Source: Fundidesulfovibrio putealis DSM 16056 (GTDB lineage: Bacteria > Desulfobacterota > Desulfovibrionia > Desulfovibrionales > Desulfovibrionaceae). From it: a DNA stretch of 64,000 nt. The stretch lies in the NCBI RefSeq assembly GCF_000429325.1, contig NZ_AUBQ01000012.1:62001-126000 (forward strand), in the 5' to 3' direction. A model generated the notes under the pieces. The model was not told where the DNA came from. It saw only the letters and a program-made list of their open reading frames with translations, and did not search any database. A program made the translations under genes and the position numbers. Shown here piece by piece: positions 36,160 to 45,422 of this stretch (the first letter of the stretch is position 1; each line of letters opens with the position of its first letter).

Positions 36160-38364
36160 CTAGCTCCTGTCCTTGAGAACGACCCTGGGTTTGCTGCCGT
36201 CGGCAGGCCCCAGGAGGCCGTCGCGCTCCATCTGCTCGATGAAGCGGGCCGCCCGGTTGAACCCGATGCGGAAGCGCCGCTGGATAAGCGATATGGACGC
36301 CTTGCCCTGCTCCATGACGAACTCCAGGGCCTGGGGATAGATCGGGTCGGACAGGGATTCGCCGTCGCCATCGCCGCCGAACACGCCGCCCTCTCCATTC
36401 GCCTCGTCGCCCCAGCTGGCAAGATCCATGAGGTAGCTGGGGGCCTGGCGCTCCTTCCAGTATTCCACCACCTGGGAGGTCTCCTCGTCGGAGACGAAGG
36501 CCCCGTGCATGCGCAGGACCTTGGCTCCGCTGGGCTTGAACAGCATGTCGCCCCGGCCCAGCAGGTGTTCCGCGCCCACGGTGTCCAATATGGTCCGCGC
36601 GTCGTGCTTGCTGGTTACCTGAAAGGAGATGCGCGTGGGAAAGTTGGCCTTGATGAGGCCGGTGACCACGTCCACGCTGGGGCGCTGGGTGGCCAGGATC
36701 AGGTGGATGCCCGCCGCGCGCGCCAGCTGGGCCAGACGCACGATGGAGATTTCCACTTCCTTGGAGGCGGTCATCATGAGGTCGGCCAGCTCGTCGATGA
36801 TGAGCACCAGATAGGGCATGGGCTCCACCACTTCCACATCCGGGCCGGGATTGGCGATAAGCTTGGCCACCTTCTCGTTGTAGCCGTCGATGTTTCGCAC
36901 GCCCATCACGGCCATGGCCTCGTAGCGCTTGTCCATCTCGCGCACGCACCAGTCCAGCGCGGACTTGGCCATGGACATGTCCGTGACCACCGGATGCACC
37001 AGATGCGGCAGGTCGGCGTACATGGCAAGCTCGATGCGCTTTGGGTCGATGAGCAGGAGCTTCACCTCTTCGGGCTGGGCCTTGTAGAGGATGGAGAGCA
37101 GGATGGCGTTGATGCACACGCTCTTGCCGCTGCCGGTCGCGCCCGCCACCAGCAGGTGGGGCATGCGCGCCAGATCGGCGGTGAAGGGCAGGCCCTGGAT
37201 GTCCTTGCCGATGCACAGGGTAAGCTTGGAGGGCGAGTTCGAGAACTCGCGCGACTCCATGATGTCGCGCAGGTAGACGGTCTGGCGCTTGGCGTTGGGG
37301 ATCTCCACGCCCACTGTGTCTCGCCCGGGTATCGGAGCCTCGATGCGCACGGCCATGGCCTTCATGGCCAGGGCGATGTCGTTGGAGAGCCCGGCGATGC
37401 GGCTGACCTTCACGCCCGGCGCGGGCTTGATCTCGAACATGGTGACCACCGGGCCGGGCACGATGCGCATCACTTCGCCCTGGATGCCGAAATCGTTCAG
37501 GCAGGTGATCAGGCTGGCCGCCTGGGAGCGCAGCATGTCTTCGGATGGGCCGCCCGTCTGCGGCGGCGGCATGGTGAGCAGTTCCATTGGCGGCAGGCCG
37601 TCGGCTCCGGGAGAGGGCCGGAAAAACGGCTTGGATTTGGGCTTGACGGGCTTTTCCTGCCGTGCCGGGCGCTTGGACGCGGGCTGCTCCTGCCGCACGG
37701 GCGCGACTGCGACAGCCGGGGCGTCCTCGAGTTCGTCGTCATCGTCATACGCATCCGGCTGTCCGTTCCTCTCGCCCTGCCCATTCTGGCCGTAGCCGGG
37801 ACCGAACAGGAAACGCATGACCGGGGGGCTGACAATGGCCCACACGCCGTCCAGGAAGGCTTTGAGCCGGGAAGCCTGCTCCTGCCAGGAGAGCCCCACG
37901 AACAGCTGCACCGACACCACGGCCAGGAACGTGGCCAGCAGGTACATGCCCACGGGATGGATGATGCCCGCGCCGATGCGGTACAGCGCGCCCCCCAGCG
38001 CGCCGCCGCCAGCCACCTGGTTCACGGAGAGCCCCGGTCCGGGCCAGTCCGACCCCAGGGCCACCAGGCACACCAGGAACAGGCCGAAGAGCCCGGCCCA
38101 ATGCCTGCGCGTGATGCCAACCAAGGGGAAGAGGCGACGCACGCCAGCATAGACCATGAGCGCCGGGACGAACCACGCCGCCAGGCCGAACATCCATACC
38201 AGATAGCCCGCCAGCGCCGAGCCTGCCACGCCCATCAGGTTGGTGACGCCGTGCGGCCCCGCAGTCTGAAGCATGGGGACCTGATCGGCCCGGTCGAAGG
38301 AGTACAGGGCCAGGACGAGAAACGCCGCCGCGAAGACGAACGTCACTCCGACCAGTTCCTCCAA
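36160..38364 (-). CDS. ftsK: DNA translocase FtsK
   Basis: 734 residues. Four N-terminal transmembrane helices (to about 175), an acidic/Pro/Lys-rich linker (about 190-265), then the alpha/beta motor with Walker A GATGSGKSVCINA, Walker B LVLIIDELADLM and LILATQRPSVDV, and a C-terminal gamma winged helix (SISLIQRRFRIGFNRAARFIEQME in parts). It pumps DNA at the septum and activates Xer recombination. The start is unclear: TTG at 38364 has no RBS, GTG at 38346 has GGAGG 11 bases upstream, and the frame stays open upstream with a charged ERKKILEELVG stretch like other FtsK N-termini. Confidence 0.95.
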   Translation of the reverse strand: MEELVGVTFVFAAAFLVLALYSFDRADQVPMLQTAGPHGVTNLMGVAGSALAGYLVWMFGLAAWFVPALMVYAGVRRLFPLVGITRRHWAGLFGLFLVCLVALGSDWPGPGLSVNQVAGGGALGGALYRIGAGIIHPVGMYLLATFLAVVSVQLFVGLSWQEQASRLKAFLDGVWAIVSPPVMRFLFGPGYGQNGQGERNGQPDAYDDDDELEDAPAVAVAPVRQEQPASKRPARQEKPVKPKSKPFFRPSPGADGLPPMELLTMPPPQTGGPSEDMLRSQAASLITCLNDFGIQGEVMRIVPGPVVTMFEIKPAPGVKVSRIAGLSNDIALAMKAMAVRIEAPIPGRDTVGVEIPNAKRQTVYLRDIMESREFSNSPSKLTLCIGKDIQGLPFTADLARMPHLLVAGATGSGKSVCINAILLSILYKAQPEEVKLLLIDPKRIELAMYADLPHLVHPVVTDMSMAKSALDWCVREMDKRYEAMAVMGVRNIDGYNEKVAKLIANPGPDVEVVEPMPYLVLIIDELADLMMTASKEVEISIVRLAQLARAAGIHLILATQRPSVDVVTGLIKANFPTRISFQVTSKHDARTILDTVGAEHLLGRGDMLFKPSGAKVLRMHGAFVSDEETSQVVEYWKERQAPSYLMDLASWGDEANGEGGVFGGDGDGESLSDPIYPQALEFVMEQGKASISLIQRRFRIGFNRAARFIEQMERDGLLGPADGSKPRVVLKDRS

Positions 38365-38591
38365 AATTTTCTTGCGTTCCGTAACTCTCTCCCGAAAAGG
38401 CGCGATCAGCCGTGTTCTGGACGATCATTACGCGAAAAAACAGGCGATTAAAAGACGCTTCCCCGCCGGGGGCGAATGGCCGGAAAGCCGGGTCCGGCCA
38501 TGCAAGCACAGCCGCAATGGCATTCACAGAGGGACGCGTGCGCGGTGGCGCTCATCCGAGCCAATCATCCCCGCAGCCCCCCAAAACAAGA

Positions 38592-38616
38592 GGCCGTGGA
38601 GCCCCGCCCCACGGCC
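38592..38616 (-). terminator. Terminator of aroQ-efp
   Basis: Stem ggccgtgg / ccacggcc (38592-38599, 38609-38616); read on the minus strand it is followed by CTCTTGTTTTGG. Confidence 0.7.
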
Positions 38617-38678
38617 ATTCCCGACTATGCAGGCAGCGAGGCAGCCGCGAGGCTTGCCTGGCTGCCAAAGGCTTCGTG

Positions 38679-39236
38679 CTACACGCGGCCCAGGTACGTG
38701 CCGGTCCGGGTGTCCACCTTGATCTTCTCCCCTTCGTTCACGAACAGGGGCACGGTCACGGTGATGCCGGTGGCCAGGGTGGCGGGCTTGGTGGCGCCGC
38801 TCACGGTGTCGCCCTTGACGCCGGGCTCGGTGTGGGTGACTTCCAGCACCACGGAGGCGGGCAGGTCCATGTCCAGGGGCTTGCCCCGGTACAGCAGCAT
38901 GGTCAGCTCCATGCCGTCCACCAGATAGCCGCCCTTGTCGCCCAGGACGTCCTTCTCCACGGAGAACTGCTCGTAGCTTTCCATGTCCATGAACACGAAG
39001 CCGGTGCCGTCCTGGTAGAGGTACTGCATGGACTTGTTCTCCATGTCGGGCTTTTCCATCTTCTCGCCGGAACGGAAGGTGTTCTCCACCACGCGGCCGT
39101 TGAGCATGTTCTTCAGCTTGGTGCGCACGAATGCTCCGCCCTTTCCGGGCTTTACGTGCTGGAAATCCACGATCTCGTAGGGGATGTTGTCCAGCTCGAT
39201 CTTGAGGCCGCGGCGGAAGTCAGTGGTGGAAAGCAT
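38679..39236 (-). CDS. efp: Translation elongation factor P
   Basis: 185 residues from ATG 39236 (AAGGAG 6 bases upstream). Three domains as expected: KOW-like domain I with the tip lysine Lys32 in [12 protein letters not shown], then two OB-fold domains ([69 protein letters not shown] in parts). EF-P relieves ribosome stalling at polyproline. A Lys at the tip suggests modification by an EpmA-type lysylation or another pathway. Second gene after aroQ. Confidence 0.97.
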   Translation of the reverse strand: MLSTTDFRRGLKIELDNIPYEIVDFQHVKPGKGGAFVRTKLKNMLNGRVVENTFRSGEKMEKPDMENKSMQYLYQDGTGFVFMDMESYEQFSVEKDVLGDKGGYLVDGMELTMLLYRGKPLDMDLPASVVLEVTHTEPGVKGDTVSGATKPATLATGITVTVPLFVNEGEKIKVDTRTGTYLGRV

Positions 39237-39252
39237 TGTATCTCCTTGAATA

Positions 39253-39720
39253 TCAACTGTTCTTGGTAAGCCAGTGTTGCCACAGGGCGGAAACCGCGAG
39301 GACATAGCTCATCATGCCGAAACCCGCAACAACCCCGATGGCGCTGCGGCCCATCAGGCTCTGCTGGCGAAGGGGCTGGTCCGTGCGGGCGAAAATATTG
39401 GACAGGTGCACCTCCACGCAGGGGATGCCAATCCAGGCCAGGCAGTCGGCCAGGGCCAGGCTGGTGTGGGTGAAGGCCCCGGCGTTGAAGGCCACGCCGT
39501 CGAGCTTGTCGCGCCAGGCCTGTTCCAGCCGGTCGATCAGCTGCCCTTCCCCGTTGGCCTGGAAGAACGACAGCTCGATGCGCCCGGCCGCCTCGCCCAG
39601 GGACTCGCCCACCATCAGGCCCAGGTCGTCCATGCCCCTGGATCCGTAAATCTCGGGCTGGCGCTTGCCGATGTGCCCCAGGTTCGGGCCGTTGAGAACC
39701 AGAATGCGGCATTTGGTCAT
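39253..39720 (-). CDS. aroQ: 3-dehydroquinate dehydratase, type II
   Basis: 155 residues. Third step of the shikimate pathway, dehydrating 3-dehydroquinate. Motifs: [20 protein letters not shown] with the catalytic Tyr25, [16 protein letters not shown], and [12 protein letters not shown] with the catalytic His. RBS AAGGTGAGA. It precedes efp by 16 bases, a pairing common in bacteria, and diverges from engB. Confidence 0.96.
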   Translation of the reverse strand: MTKCRILVLNGPNLGHIGKRQPEIYGSRGMDDLGLMVGESLGEAAGRIELSFFQANGEGQLIDRLEQAWRDKLDGVAFNAGAFTHTSLALADCLAWIGIPCVEVHLSNIFARTDQPLRQQSLMGRSAIGVVAGFGMMSYVLAVSALWQHWLTKNS

Positions 39721-39796
39721 GCTCTCACCTTGCTTGCTTTCGTGGGATTTCAGGGTATCCTGCGCAACCGCGAGAAGCTAAACGGAATCAAACATC

Positions 39797-40450
39797 ATGC
39801 GCAAGATACTTCATCTCGAAAAGACCATCTACGGACAGGCCGACCTCGTCGCCCCCGACGCACCCCAGATCGCCCTGGCAGGGCGCTCCAACGTGGGCAA
39901 GTCCTCGCTGCTCAACAGGCTTGCCGGACGCAAGCAGCTGGCCAAGACCAGCTCCACCCCCGGCAAGACCCAGAGCATCAATCTGTACCGCATCGAACCG
40001 GGCGACGTCTATCTGGTGGACCTGCCCGGCTACGGGTACGCGCGCCGCTCCAAGGAGGAGCGCGCCAAGTGGGCCGAGCTCATCGAACGGTATCTCTCGG
40101 GCACCGCCTGGCTGCGCGCCGTGGCCGTGCTGCTGGACTGCCGCCTGACGCCCCAGGCCAGCGACCTGGACATGGTGGCCTGGCTGCGCGCCTCGGACAT
40201 CCCCGTTATCGGCGTGCTCACCAAGATCGACAAGTGCAAGAAGCGCGAGCAGCAATCCCAGCAGAACCGCTGGGCCGGGCTCCTGGGCGGCGAGAAGCCG
40301 GTGCTGTTCTCCTCCGTGACCGGAGCAGGCTACGAGGATCTCTGGCGACGCATCGACATCCGCCTGGGCATTGGCGAGGACCAGCCTGCCGCTGCCTCAG
40401 AGGGTACGCCTGAAATCGAGACGCCCGCAAGCGGCAACCCGGAATCCTGA
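39797..40450 (+). CDS. engB: Ribosome-biogenesis GTPase EngB (YihA/YsxC)
   Basis: 217 residues. G1 GRSNVGKSS (about 29-37), switch region TSSTPGKTQSINL, G3 DLPGYGYA, G4 TKID, all in the TRAFAC EngB order. It helps assemble the 50S subunit. The C-terminal 25 residues are an acidic/Pro/Ser tail beyond the usual length. No strong RBS is visible before ATG 39797. Confidence 0.96.
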   Translation: MRKILHLEKTIYGQADLVAPDAPQIALAGRSNVGKSSLLNRLAGRKQLAKTSSTPGKTQSINLYRIEPGDVYLVDLPGYGYARRSKEERAKWAELIERYLSGTAWLRAVAVLLDCRLTPQASDLDMVAWLRASDIPVIGVLTKIDKCKKREQQSQQNRWAGLLGGEKPVLFSSVTGAGYEDLWRRIDIRLGIGEDQPAAASEGTPEIETPASGNPES

Positions 40451-40527
40451 GACGGTTTCTTCCCGAATTCCAGTCAGCCCGCTGTCCGGGCTCGCCGCCT
40501 TCAGGCGCGAGATGACGGACGTCGCCA

Positions 40528-40707
40528 CTACTTGTCGGACTTGGAAAAGAAGCCCCGCAGGAACTCCTGCTCTTTGGGACCGAGATTGAAACGCATTCCG
40601 GCCTCGTCCAAGAGCTTCTTGAGCGAACTGCCGGGCTGCGCGAGATGTTCGTTCACCCAGGCCACGGCATTACGCATGAGTTCCGACTGAGGCATTACAG
40701 TGGTCAT
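40528..40707 (-). CDS. 59-residue conserved-looking small protein
   Basis: Minus-strand gene of 60 codons: starts MTTVMPQSELMRNAVAWV and ends EFLRGFFSKSDK. Helical, with LKKLLDEAGMRFNLGPKEQE in the middle; no membrane span. ATG 40707 has TGGAG 10 bases upstream (a second ATG at 40695 is possible). Codon third positions are strongly G/C like the neighbours, and the amino-acid composition is that of a real protein. Found alone between engB and uppP on the opposite strand. Function unknown; it resembles a small regulator or adaptor more than an enzyme. Confidence 0.75.
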   Translation of the reverse strand: MTTVMPQSELMRNAVAWVNEHLAQPGSSLKKLLDEAGMRFNLGPKEQEFLRGFFSKSDK

Positions 40708-40929
40708 CGGGGTGATTCTCCATTTTTTCGTTCATTACCAAACGGCAATCATCCTTTACCGCATGGCCTCAGGGCTTGCAAGGAACATGGGACTGTCGTA
40801 CCCCGTCCCCTGCCCGCGATCTCGGGACCGCTGGGCGCAACCGGTTGAACATTACGCCCGGACAGGGCCGGAGCCTGGCGAGGAATCGTCCGGCAGCGGC
40901 CCCGCACAGTCCGGTTCTGGGAAGATTTC

Positions 40930-41730
40930 ATGGACCCGTGGCTTAGCACTATAATTCTCGGCATCGTCGAAGGCCTGACCGAATTTCTGCCCGTATCCTC
41001 CACGGGCCACCTCATCCTGACGGGCGTGCTGCTCGGGCACTCCGGCGACAAAGCCGCCTCCTACGACATCATCATCCAGCTCGGGGCCATCCTCGCCGTG
41101 GTGGTGCTGTACCGCGACCGCTTCGCGGCGCTCGCCTTCCCCAAGGCCAGGCAGCGCTTCGCCGGACGGCGCGGGCTGACGCTCCTGTTCCTGACCTGCC
41201 TGCCCGCCGCCCTGCTCGGCCTGTTCGCGCGCGGCATGATCAAGGCGCACCTGTTCCAGCCGCTGCCGGTGGCCCTGGCCCTGATTGCGGGTGCGATCCT
41301 TATTTTCATCGTCGAGAGCAAAAAGACAGCCTGGGAAAAATACCACGACCTGGACGACGTCTCCCCGTCCCTGGCCCTGGGCATCGGCCTGTTCCAGTGC
41401 CTCTCGCTGTGGCCGGGCTTCTCCCGCTCGGCATCCACCATCCTGGGCGGCATGATCCTCGGCGCCAGGAGAAAGCTGGCCGTCGAGTACTCCTTCATAA
41501 GCTCGGTGCCCATCATGATGGCCGCCACCGGTTACGAGATCTTCAAGAGCTGGGACCAGTTCAGCGTGGGCGACCTCCAATTCCTGGGCGTGGGCTTCGT
41601 GGTGTCCTTCCTGTCGGCCTGGCTGGCCATCAAGTGGTTCATCGGGCTGGTCAGCCGCGTGACCCTGCGCCCCTTCGCGATCTACCGCATCCTGCTGGCC
41701 GTGGCCGTGTTTTTCTTTTGGCCCAATTAA
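40930..41730 (+). CDS. uppP: Undecaprenyl-diphosphatase UppP (BacA)
   Basis: 266 residues, polytopic membrane protein. Dephosphorylates undecaprenyl pyrophosphate to recycle the peptidoglycan lipid carrier; confers bacitracin tolerance when abundant. Motif 1 GIVEGLTEFLPVSSTGHLIL (about 11-30, with catalytic Glu and Ser/His) and motif 2 PGFSRSASTILGGMILG (about 160) are intact. GGAAG 6 bases before ATG. Last chromosomal gene before the tRNA. Confidence 0.97.
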   Translation: MDPWLSTIILGIVEGLTEFLPVSSTGHLILTGVLLGHSGDKAASYDIIIQLGAILAVVVLYRDRFAALAFPKARQRFAGRRGLTLLFLTCLPAALLGLFARGMIKAHLFQPLPVALALIAGAILIFIVESKKTAWEKYHDLDDVSPSLALGIGLFQCLSLWPGFSRSASTILGGMILGARRKLAVEYSFISSVPIMMAATGYEIFKSWDQFSVGDLQFLGVGFVVSFLSAWLAIKWFIGLVSRVTLRPFAIYRILLAVAVFFFWPN

Positions 41731-41749
41731 GGGAATCGAAAAAAAAGAG

Positions 41750-41778
41750 TTGCCAAGCACCTCTTCGTTTTGTATTTA
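41750..41778 (+). promoter_or_regulatory. Probable tRNA promoter
   Basis: TTGCCA (41750-41755), 17-base spacer, TATTTA (41773-41778), about 28 bases before the tRNA gene. Fit to the -10 consensus is only moderate. Confidence 0.45.
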
Positions 41779-41806
41779 GCCCGTCCTGCCGCAAGGCAAA
41801 CTTCGT

Positions 41807-41883
41807 GGCGAGGTAGCTCAGTCGGTTAGAGCATGCGGCTCATATCCGCAGTGTCGGGGGTTCAATTCCCTCCCTCGCTACCA
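41807..41883 (+). tRNA. tRNA with CAU anticodon (tRNA-Met, elongator type, or tRNA-Ile2)
   Basis: 77 bases with encoded CCA. Acceptor GGCGAGG pairs with CCTCGCT (first pair G-U), D-arm GCTCAGTCGGTTAGAGC, anticodon arm TGCGG-CTCATAT-CCGCA giving CAU, T-arm GGGGG-TTCAATT-CCCTC, end ACCA. The GGG/CCC anticodon stem and unpaired 1-72 of initiator tRNA are absent, so it is elongator Met or a lysidine-modified Ile2; the two cannot be told apart by sequence alone. Its 3' end is the attachment site of element 1; the present 3' end is supplied by the element or was left intact by it. Confidence 0.95.
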
Positions 41884-41888
41884 CGAAT
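41867..41888 (+). repeat. attL core of element 1
   Basis: Left copy of the 22-bp direct repeat; TCCCTCCCTCGCTACCACGA plus AT. Overlaps the tRNA 3' end. Confidence 0.92.
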
Positions 41889-41892
41889 CACC

Positions 41893-41930
41893 GGGAGTCG
41901 GACGTAAGTGTCTGACTCCCTTTTTCTTTT
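41893..41930 (+). terminator. Terminator following the tRNA, carried by element 1
   Basis: Stem gggagtc / gactccc with further internal pairing, then TTTTTCTTTT. The original chromosomal terminator now lies at 50429-50460. Confidence 0.88.
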
Positions 41931-41977
41931 GCTGAAGGGAATTCCCCGCTTTTCCTCCAGATGCCCACTCGGACGCC

Positions 41978-42002
41978 AGTGGTACACTTCACTGGTACAC
42001 AT
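41978..42002 (+). repeat. Candidate integrase arm-type sites, left end
   Basis: Two adjacent copies of (A)GTGGTACACTTC / ACTGGTACACAT; the 16-mer CTTCACTGGTACACAT at 41987-42002 recurs exactly at 50302-50317 near the right end. Confidence 0.65.
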
Positions 42003-42029
42003 CGCTCTCCCCGCACATAGGGGGACGGT

Positions 42030-43757
42030 ATGGCGTGGCTCTCATACTTAGTTCAACGCAGTGGCACACTTCACTTCCGGGCCAAGGTGCCGGTTGATAT
42101 TCGGCCCAGAATCGGACGCTGTGAACTTCGCATCTCCCTTGGCACTGGACGTATCCGGGAAGCCCGCGATAAAGCCTTCGCCCTGGCAGCGTTCACGCGC
42201 CGACTTCTGAGAGACTTGAGGGCTGGAGCAATGGCAGACCTGAGCAGTGATGAAATCTTTGAGCTTACGCGGCGGGAGTTCCGGCGCATTCTGCAAGAGG
42301 ATCAACGGGACCGAATGCGGTTCCCTGGAAAGTATGAGTTCGGTGTTCGACTGACCTCGGAAGGTATTTTCCCCAGCGACTGGCAGGACACTACCGGGCT
42401 GTCGCCATGGGAGTACAAGGACGCCACACAGGCTGAGAAGATACTTCGTGAAAGGCTCCGTACCAACCGCTGGCCCGATCTTCGTTTGCCTGTCCTCGCC
42501 ATGCTCAAGCGGTTCGGCGTCGAAATCGCGGACGATGACCCTACGGTCAATGAAGTGTGCCATGTCTACACCCAGGCCTTCATTGAGGCCGTGGCTGCGG
42601 TCAGACAGCGTGAATACGGCTTTATCGACTATGTGCCAGAGGTGTTTCTGGATGATGCACCAAGGCCTCAACCCTCCCACCAGCTACCCGTACCTACGGC
42701 ACCAGACAAGCCGAAGCGAAAAGTGTCCGACCTCATCCGGGAGTACAGTGAGCACAAAACCCAGAGCGGTGAATGGAAACCTCGTTCAGTTCGGACACAG
42801 ATGGCGCGTCTAGAGTTCTTACCTGAAGTGATGGGTGATGTTGACTTGGCCTTGATCGACCACGATTTCACGCATGAATTCGTCAAGAAGATGATCGCCA
42901 AGCCGAAAAAGAGGCAATCGAAGAAGGCAAAAGAGTCTGGAGAGATCGAAACAATCCGGGTTTCCACCGTCAAGCTCGCTGTCACGGAGTTGTCCGCGCT
43001 ATTTGATTATGCCAGGAAGCGCAGGTGGGTTTCGGAAAACTTCTTCTCGGGGATCACTCTCAAGGACAACAGAAAACAGAGTGAGAAGAAGCAACCCTTC
43101 ACCACCGATGACCTCGCCCTGCTCTTCGGCCCTGGCTTTGTGGATGCCTGCAAGGACATCCCATGGAGGTTCTGGGGACCGATCCTAGCCCTCTTTACAG
43201 GGGCACGACTGGGCGAAATCGCCCAGCTACATGTTGATGACGTTCAAGAGGTCGCAAGCATCTGGTGCATCAACATCAACGACTCTGGTGAGAAGGAGGT
43301 GAAGACCGGCAGTGGAAACAGGATCGTACCGATCCACCCCTTCATCCTGGAGGAGTTGAACTTTCTCAAATTCGTTGACGCAATGCGTGGCGCCAATGAG
43401 GTCGAACTATTTCCAGCCCTGAAAGCCCAACAGGGAGAGAAGGGACGGTATCTCGTCAAGTGGTTCAGCGGTTACAAAGCTGGACTCGGCATTGCGGAGA
43501 CGAAAAGTTTCCACAGCTTCAGGAAAAACTTCACCACGGCCCTGTACAAGGTTGGCACTCCTGTAGACAAGATTAAGCTCCTCGATGGACACTCGCTCTC
43601 TGGTGACGTGACCTTCGCGCACTACATATTCGATGTTAACATCACGGAACTGGCAGAGTACATCAAGAAACTCGACTTCGGTTTGGACCTCTCGCACTTG
43701 GCGCTGAGTCGGTTCGTGCTGAAGTCGGTGTGTCCACGCGACCACACAGAGCGATGA
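42030..43757 (+). CDS. Tyrosine integrase of element 1
   Basis: 575 residues. N-terminal region YLVQRSGTLHFRAKVPVDIRP with SLGTGRIREARDKA is the DUF6538-like start seen in tRNA-integrating proteobacterial integrases; a core-binding domain (about 235-330) and a catalytic domain follow with Arg in FTGARLGEIAQLHVDD, HSFRKNFTTALYKVG and the nucleophile Tyr in FAHYIFD. It catalyses site-specific integration and excision at the tRNA. RBS AGGGGGA before ATG 42030. Codon use is mixed and less GC-biased than core genes. Confidence 0.93.
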   Translation: MAWLSYLVQRSGTLHFRAKVPVDIRPRIGRCELRISLGTGRIREARDKAFALAAFTRRLLRDLRAGAMADLSSDEIFELTRREFRRILQEDQRDRMRFPGKYEFGVRLTSEGIFPSDWQDTTGLSPWEYKDATQAEKILRERLRTNRWPDLRLPVLAMLKRFGVEIADDDPTVNEVCHVYTQAFIEAVAAVRQREYGFIDYVPEVFLDDAPRPQPSHQLPVPTAPDKPKRKVSDLIREYSEHKTQSGEWKPRSVRTQMARLEFLPEVMGDVDLALIDHDFTHEFVKKMIAKPKKRQSKKAKESGEIETIRVSTVKLAVTELSALFDYARKRRWVSENFFSGITLKDNRKQSEKKQPFTTDDLALLFGPGFVDACKDIPWRFWGPILALFTGARLGEIAQLHVDDVQEVASIWCININDSGEKEVKTGSGNRIVPIHPFILEELNFLKFVDAMRGANEVELFPALKAQQGEKGRYLVKWFSGYKAGLGIAETKSFHSFRKNFTTALYKVGTPVDKIKLLDGHSLSGDVTFAHYIFDVNITELAEYIKKLDFGLDLSHLALSRFVLKSVCPRDHTER

Positions 43758-43783
43758 AAAGGCCACCGGTCATCGTGACTCAC

Positions 43784-44374
43784 TCAGTCTTTCTTGATTC
43801 CTCGCTCATGTAATTCATGCATCAGTTCGTCATAAAGCGTCTTTACCTCGTCGTGCTTCTCCTTAATGGATTTGAATGCACTCGGCATCATGCCAGATGC
43901 ACTAATGCTCTCCATGTCAAAGGTGTTTGGTCCGTTGTATCTCATGTTTTGCGACCTTTGATACAGGTCATTGTTGAAGTTATATCTGTCAATAAGCGAC
44001 ATCGCTGCGCTGTATGTTCTGATAATCAGTCCTCGTAGATGATCATCGTCTATCTTTCCTATCTGGGCGGCGTTCGCTTTGTACATTGTGAAGTAGTCGC
44101 TTCCAACGACAAATATAGAGTTCAGAGTCGTTCTCTTTGGATCAGAATCGATAGTGTTGCCAACTGTGTCCATGTATGCAGTATAAATTGCGTCAAGTTC
44201 GTCATGTATTGCTTGCAGAACATTATGAATGTTCTGCTTGTTCCGCCGTATCTCTTGCTTACTTGCTGATCTAGCCGTAGTCATAACTGCAAACCAAGAC
44301 CCAGCGCACGACAGTATGCCGCCAACTACAGAGCCTATCAACCCAGACAACAGAACCTGATGGTCTTGATCCAT
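43784..44374 (-). CDS. Small membrane-anchored cargo protein, unknown function
   Basis: 196 residues: one N-terminal transmembrane helix (LLSGLIGSVVGGILSCAGSWFAV in parts, about 8-30), then a cytoplasmic helical domain with the pattern NIHNVLQAIHDELDAIYTAYM, VVGSDYFTMYKANAAQIGKIDDDHLRGLIIRTYSAAMSLIDRYNFNN (in parts). Proteins with this layout recur as solitary cargo next to integrases in proteobacterial islands and have no known function. GAGGG RBS. Clearly AT-richer than the surrounding chromosome, a sign of recent acquisition. Confidence 0.75.
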   Translation of the reverse strand: MDQDHQVLLSGLIGSVVGGILSCAGSWFAVMTTARSASKQEIRRNKQNIHNVLQAIHDELDAIYTAYMDTVGNTIDSDPKRTTLNSIFVVGSDYFTMYKANAAQIGKIDDDHLRGLIIRTYSAAMSLIDRYNFNNDLYQRSQNMRYNGPNTFDMESISASGMMPSAFKSIKEKHDEVKTLYDELMHELHERGIKKD

Positions 44375-44507
44375 TACTTGCCCTCGGATTTAACGCGTGT
44401 TCAGTTGGCCTCGAAATGCCGCCGGTGCTGCTCCCAGTTTCCCTTGTAGAGTTTCGCCAGTGCCTTATCCATGATGATGAGGTGGCTTATGTGTCACCGA
44501 TTCCATA

Positions 44508-45143
44508 TTATAGGCCATCGTCGCTTCCGCCTTTGTGTTCGAGCTTATAGCCTTTACTGCGCAAACTGCTTATGAACCCCCGCGAAGGAAAGCATCCATC
44601 GTACTGGTTAGAGTTTACTTTCCCAATCTCTGTGGTTATGAGGCACCTTGTTTTGTCTCCGGATACGGAGTAGCTTATGTGTATAAAGCGATCTGACTTT
44701 GACCAAAGGTACGCAAAGCTCTCCATTGTAATATCGCCGCTTGCGTCCACAATGCTTGGTGTGTGTGCTCCATTGACATCAGGTTTTCCAAATTTTTTCA
44801 CGAACTTTGCGATGTAGCTACTGGCTTCAGACTTGCCACTGAAGATATAAACTCGAACGAAGCTCAACTTCTTGAAGCGAAAGCTATATACTATGCTAGC
44901 GACATCCATCCCAAATATCAGCCTGTCTACAACCTCATGATTATCGAATTTGACAGTTTCTACACCGCCTCCTGTATCAATGCAAAAATTTTCTTTTACA
45001 GAGCGTACATGCCATTCAATTGGCATTGTGCTGTCCCATTTCAGTCCACGAAATCCATCAGGAAGGGGTTCAACAGATAGAGCAACTGAGAAGTGCCCAA
45101 ATATGATAAGAACAACCAACAAGACACCGCATGTACTACGCAT
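44508..45143 (-). CDS. Secreted cargo protein of the 'GFRGxxW' type
   Basis: 211 residues: signal peptide (about 1-23), then LPDGFRGLKWDSTM, a pattern shared by a broad set of small exported proteins in which a GFrGikWGt start is followed by a mixed alpha/beta fold and an 'ik.fGkP' segment (here KKFGKPDVNG). Two Cys near the C-terminus (RCLITTE; DGCFPSRG) may form a disulfide. AGGAGG lies before ATG 45143. AT-rich like the gene at 43784-44374. Function unknown. Confidence 0.75.
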   Translation of the reverse strand: MRSTCGVLLVVLIIFGHFSVALSVEPLPDGFRGLKWDSTMPIEWHVRSVKENFCIDTGGGVETVKFDNHEVVDRLIFGMDVASIVYSFRFKKLSFVRVYIFSGKSEASSYIAKFVKKFGKPDVNGAHTPSIVDASGDITMESFAYLWSKSDRFIHISYSVSGDKTRCLITTEIGKVNSNQYDGCFPSRGFISSLRSKGYKLEHKGGSDDGL

Positions 45144-45305
45144 AGAGCCCTCCTGCTCTTGAGATATTTGAAGAGACGCATGAAATCAAGCTTCCCTACT
45201 TGAGAGGGCCAGTCATGGCACCAGTGTGAAGCGCCAATCGGAGGGACTGGTCAGGAGGATCGAAGGGTGATGACGTGAGTCAACCCACACAATGCCAACA
45301 CAAAC

Positions 45306-45350
45306 AGAAAAACCGCCCCACCCGGCCCGTTAAGGTCAGGTGAGGCGGCT
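45306..45350 (-). terminator. Possible terminator
   Basis: Imperfect inverted repeat aaccgccccacc / ggtgaggcgg around 45310-45348, downstream of the small gene at 45423-45608 on the minus strand. Confidence 0.4.
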
Positions 45351-45422
45351 GTTCTCATGGTTTGCGCTACGAACTTGGGGCGCTATCGACGTATGCTGCT
45401 TTGCACAGGGCAAGAGGTCTAC

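Noticed and set aside
36094-38451. 785-codon open frame on the plus strand opposite ftsK
   Set aside because: Antisense of ftsK; composition is that of a high-GC shadow.
44401-44472. 23-codon minus frame (MDKALAKLYKGNWEQHRRHF start)
   Set aside because: Too short and lacks a good RBS; may be a relic of a larger gene.
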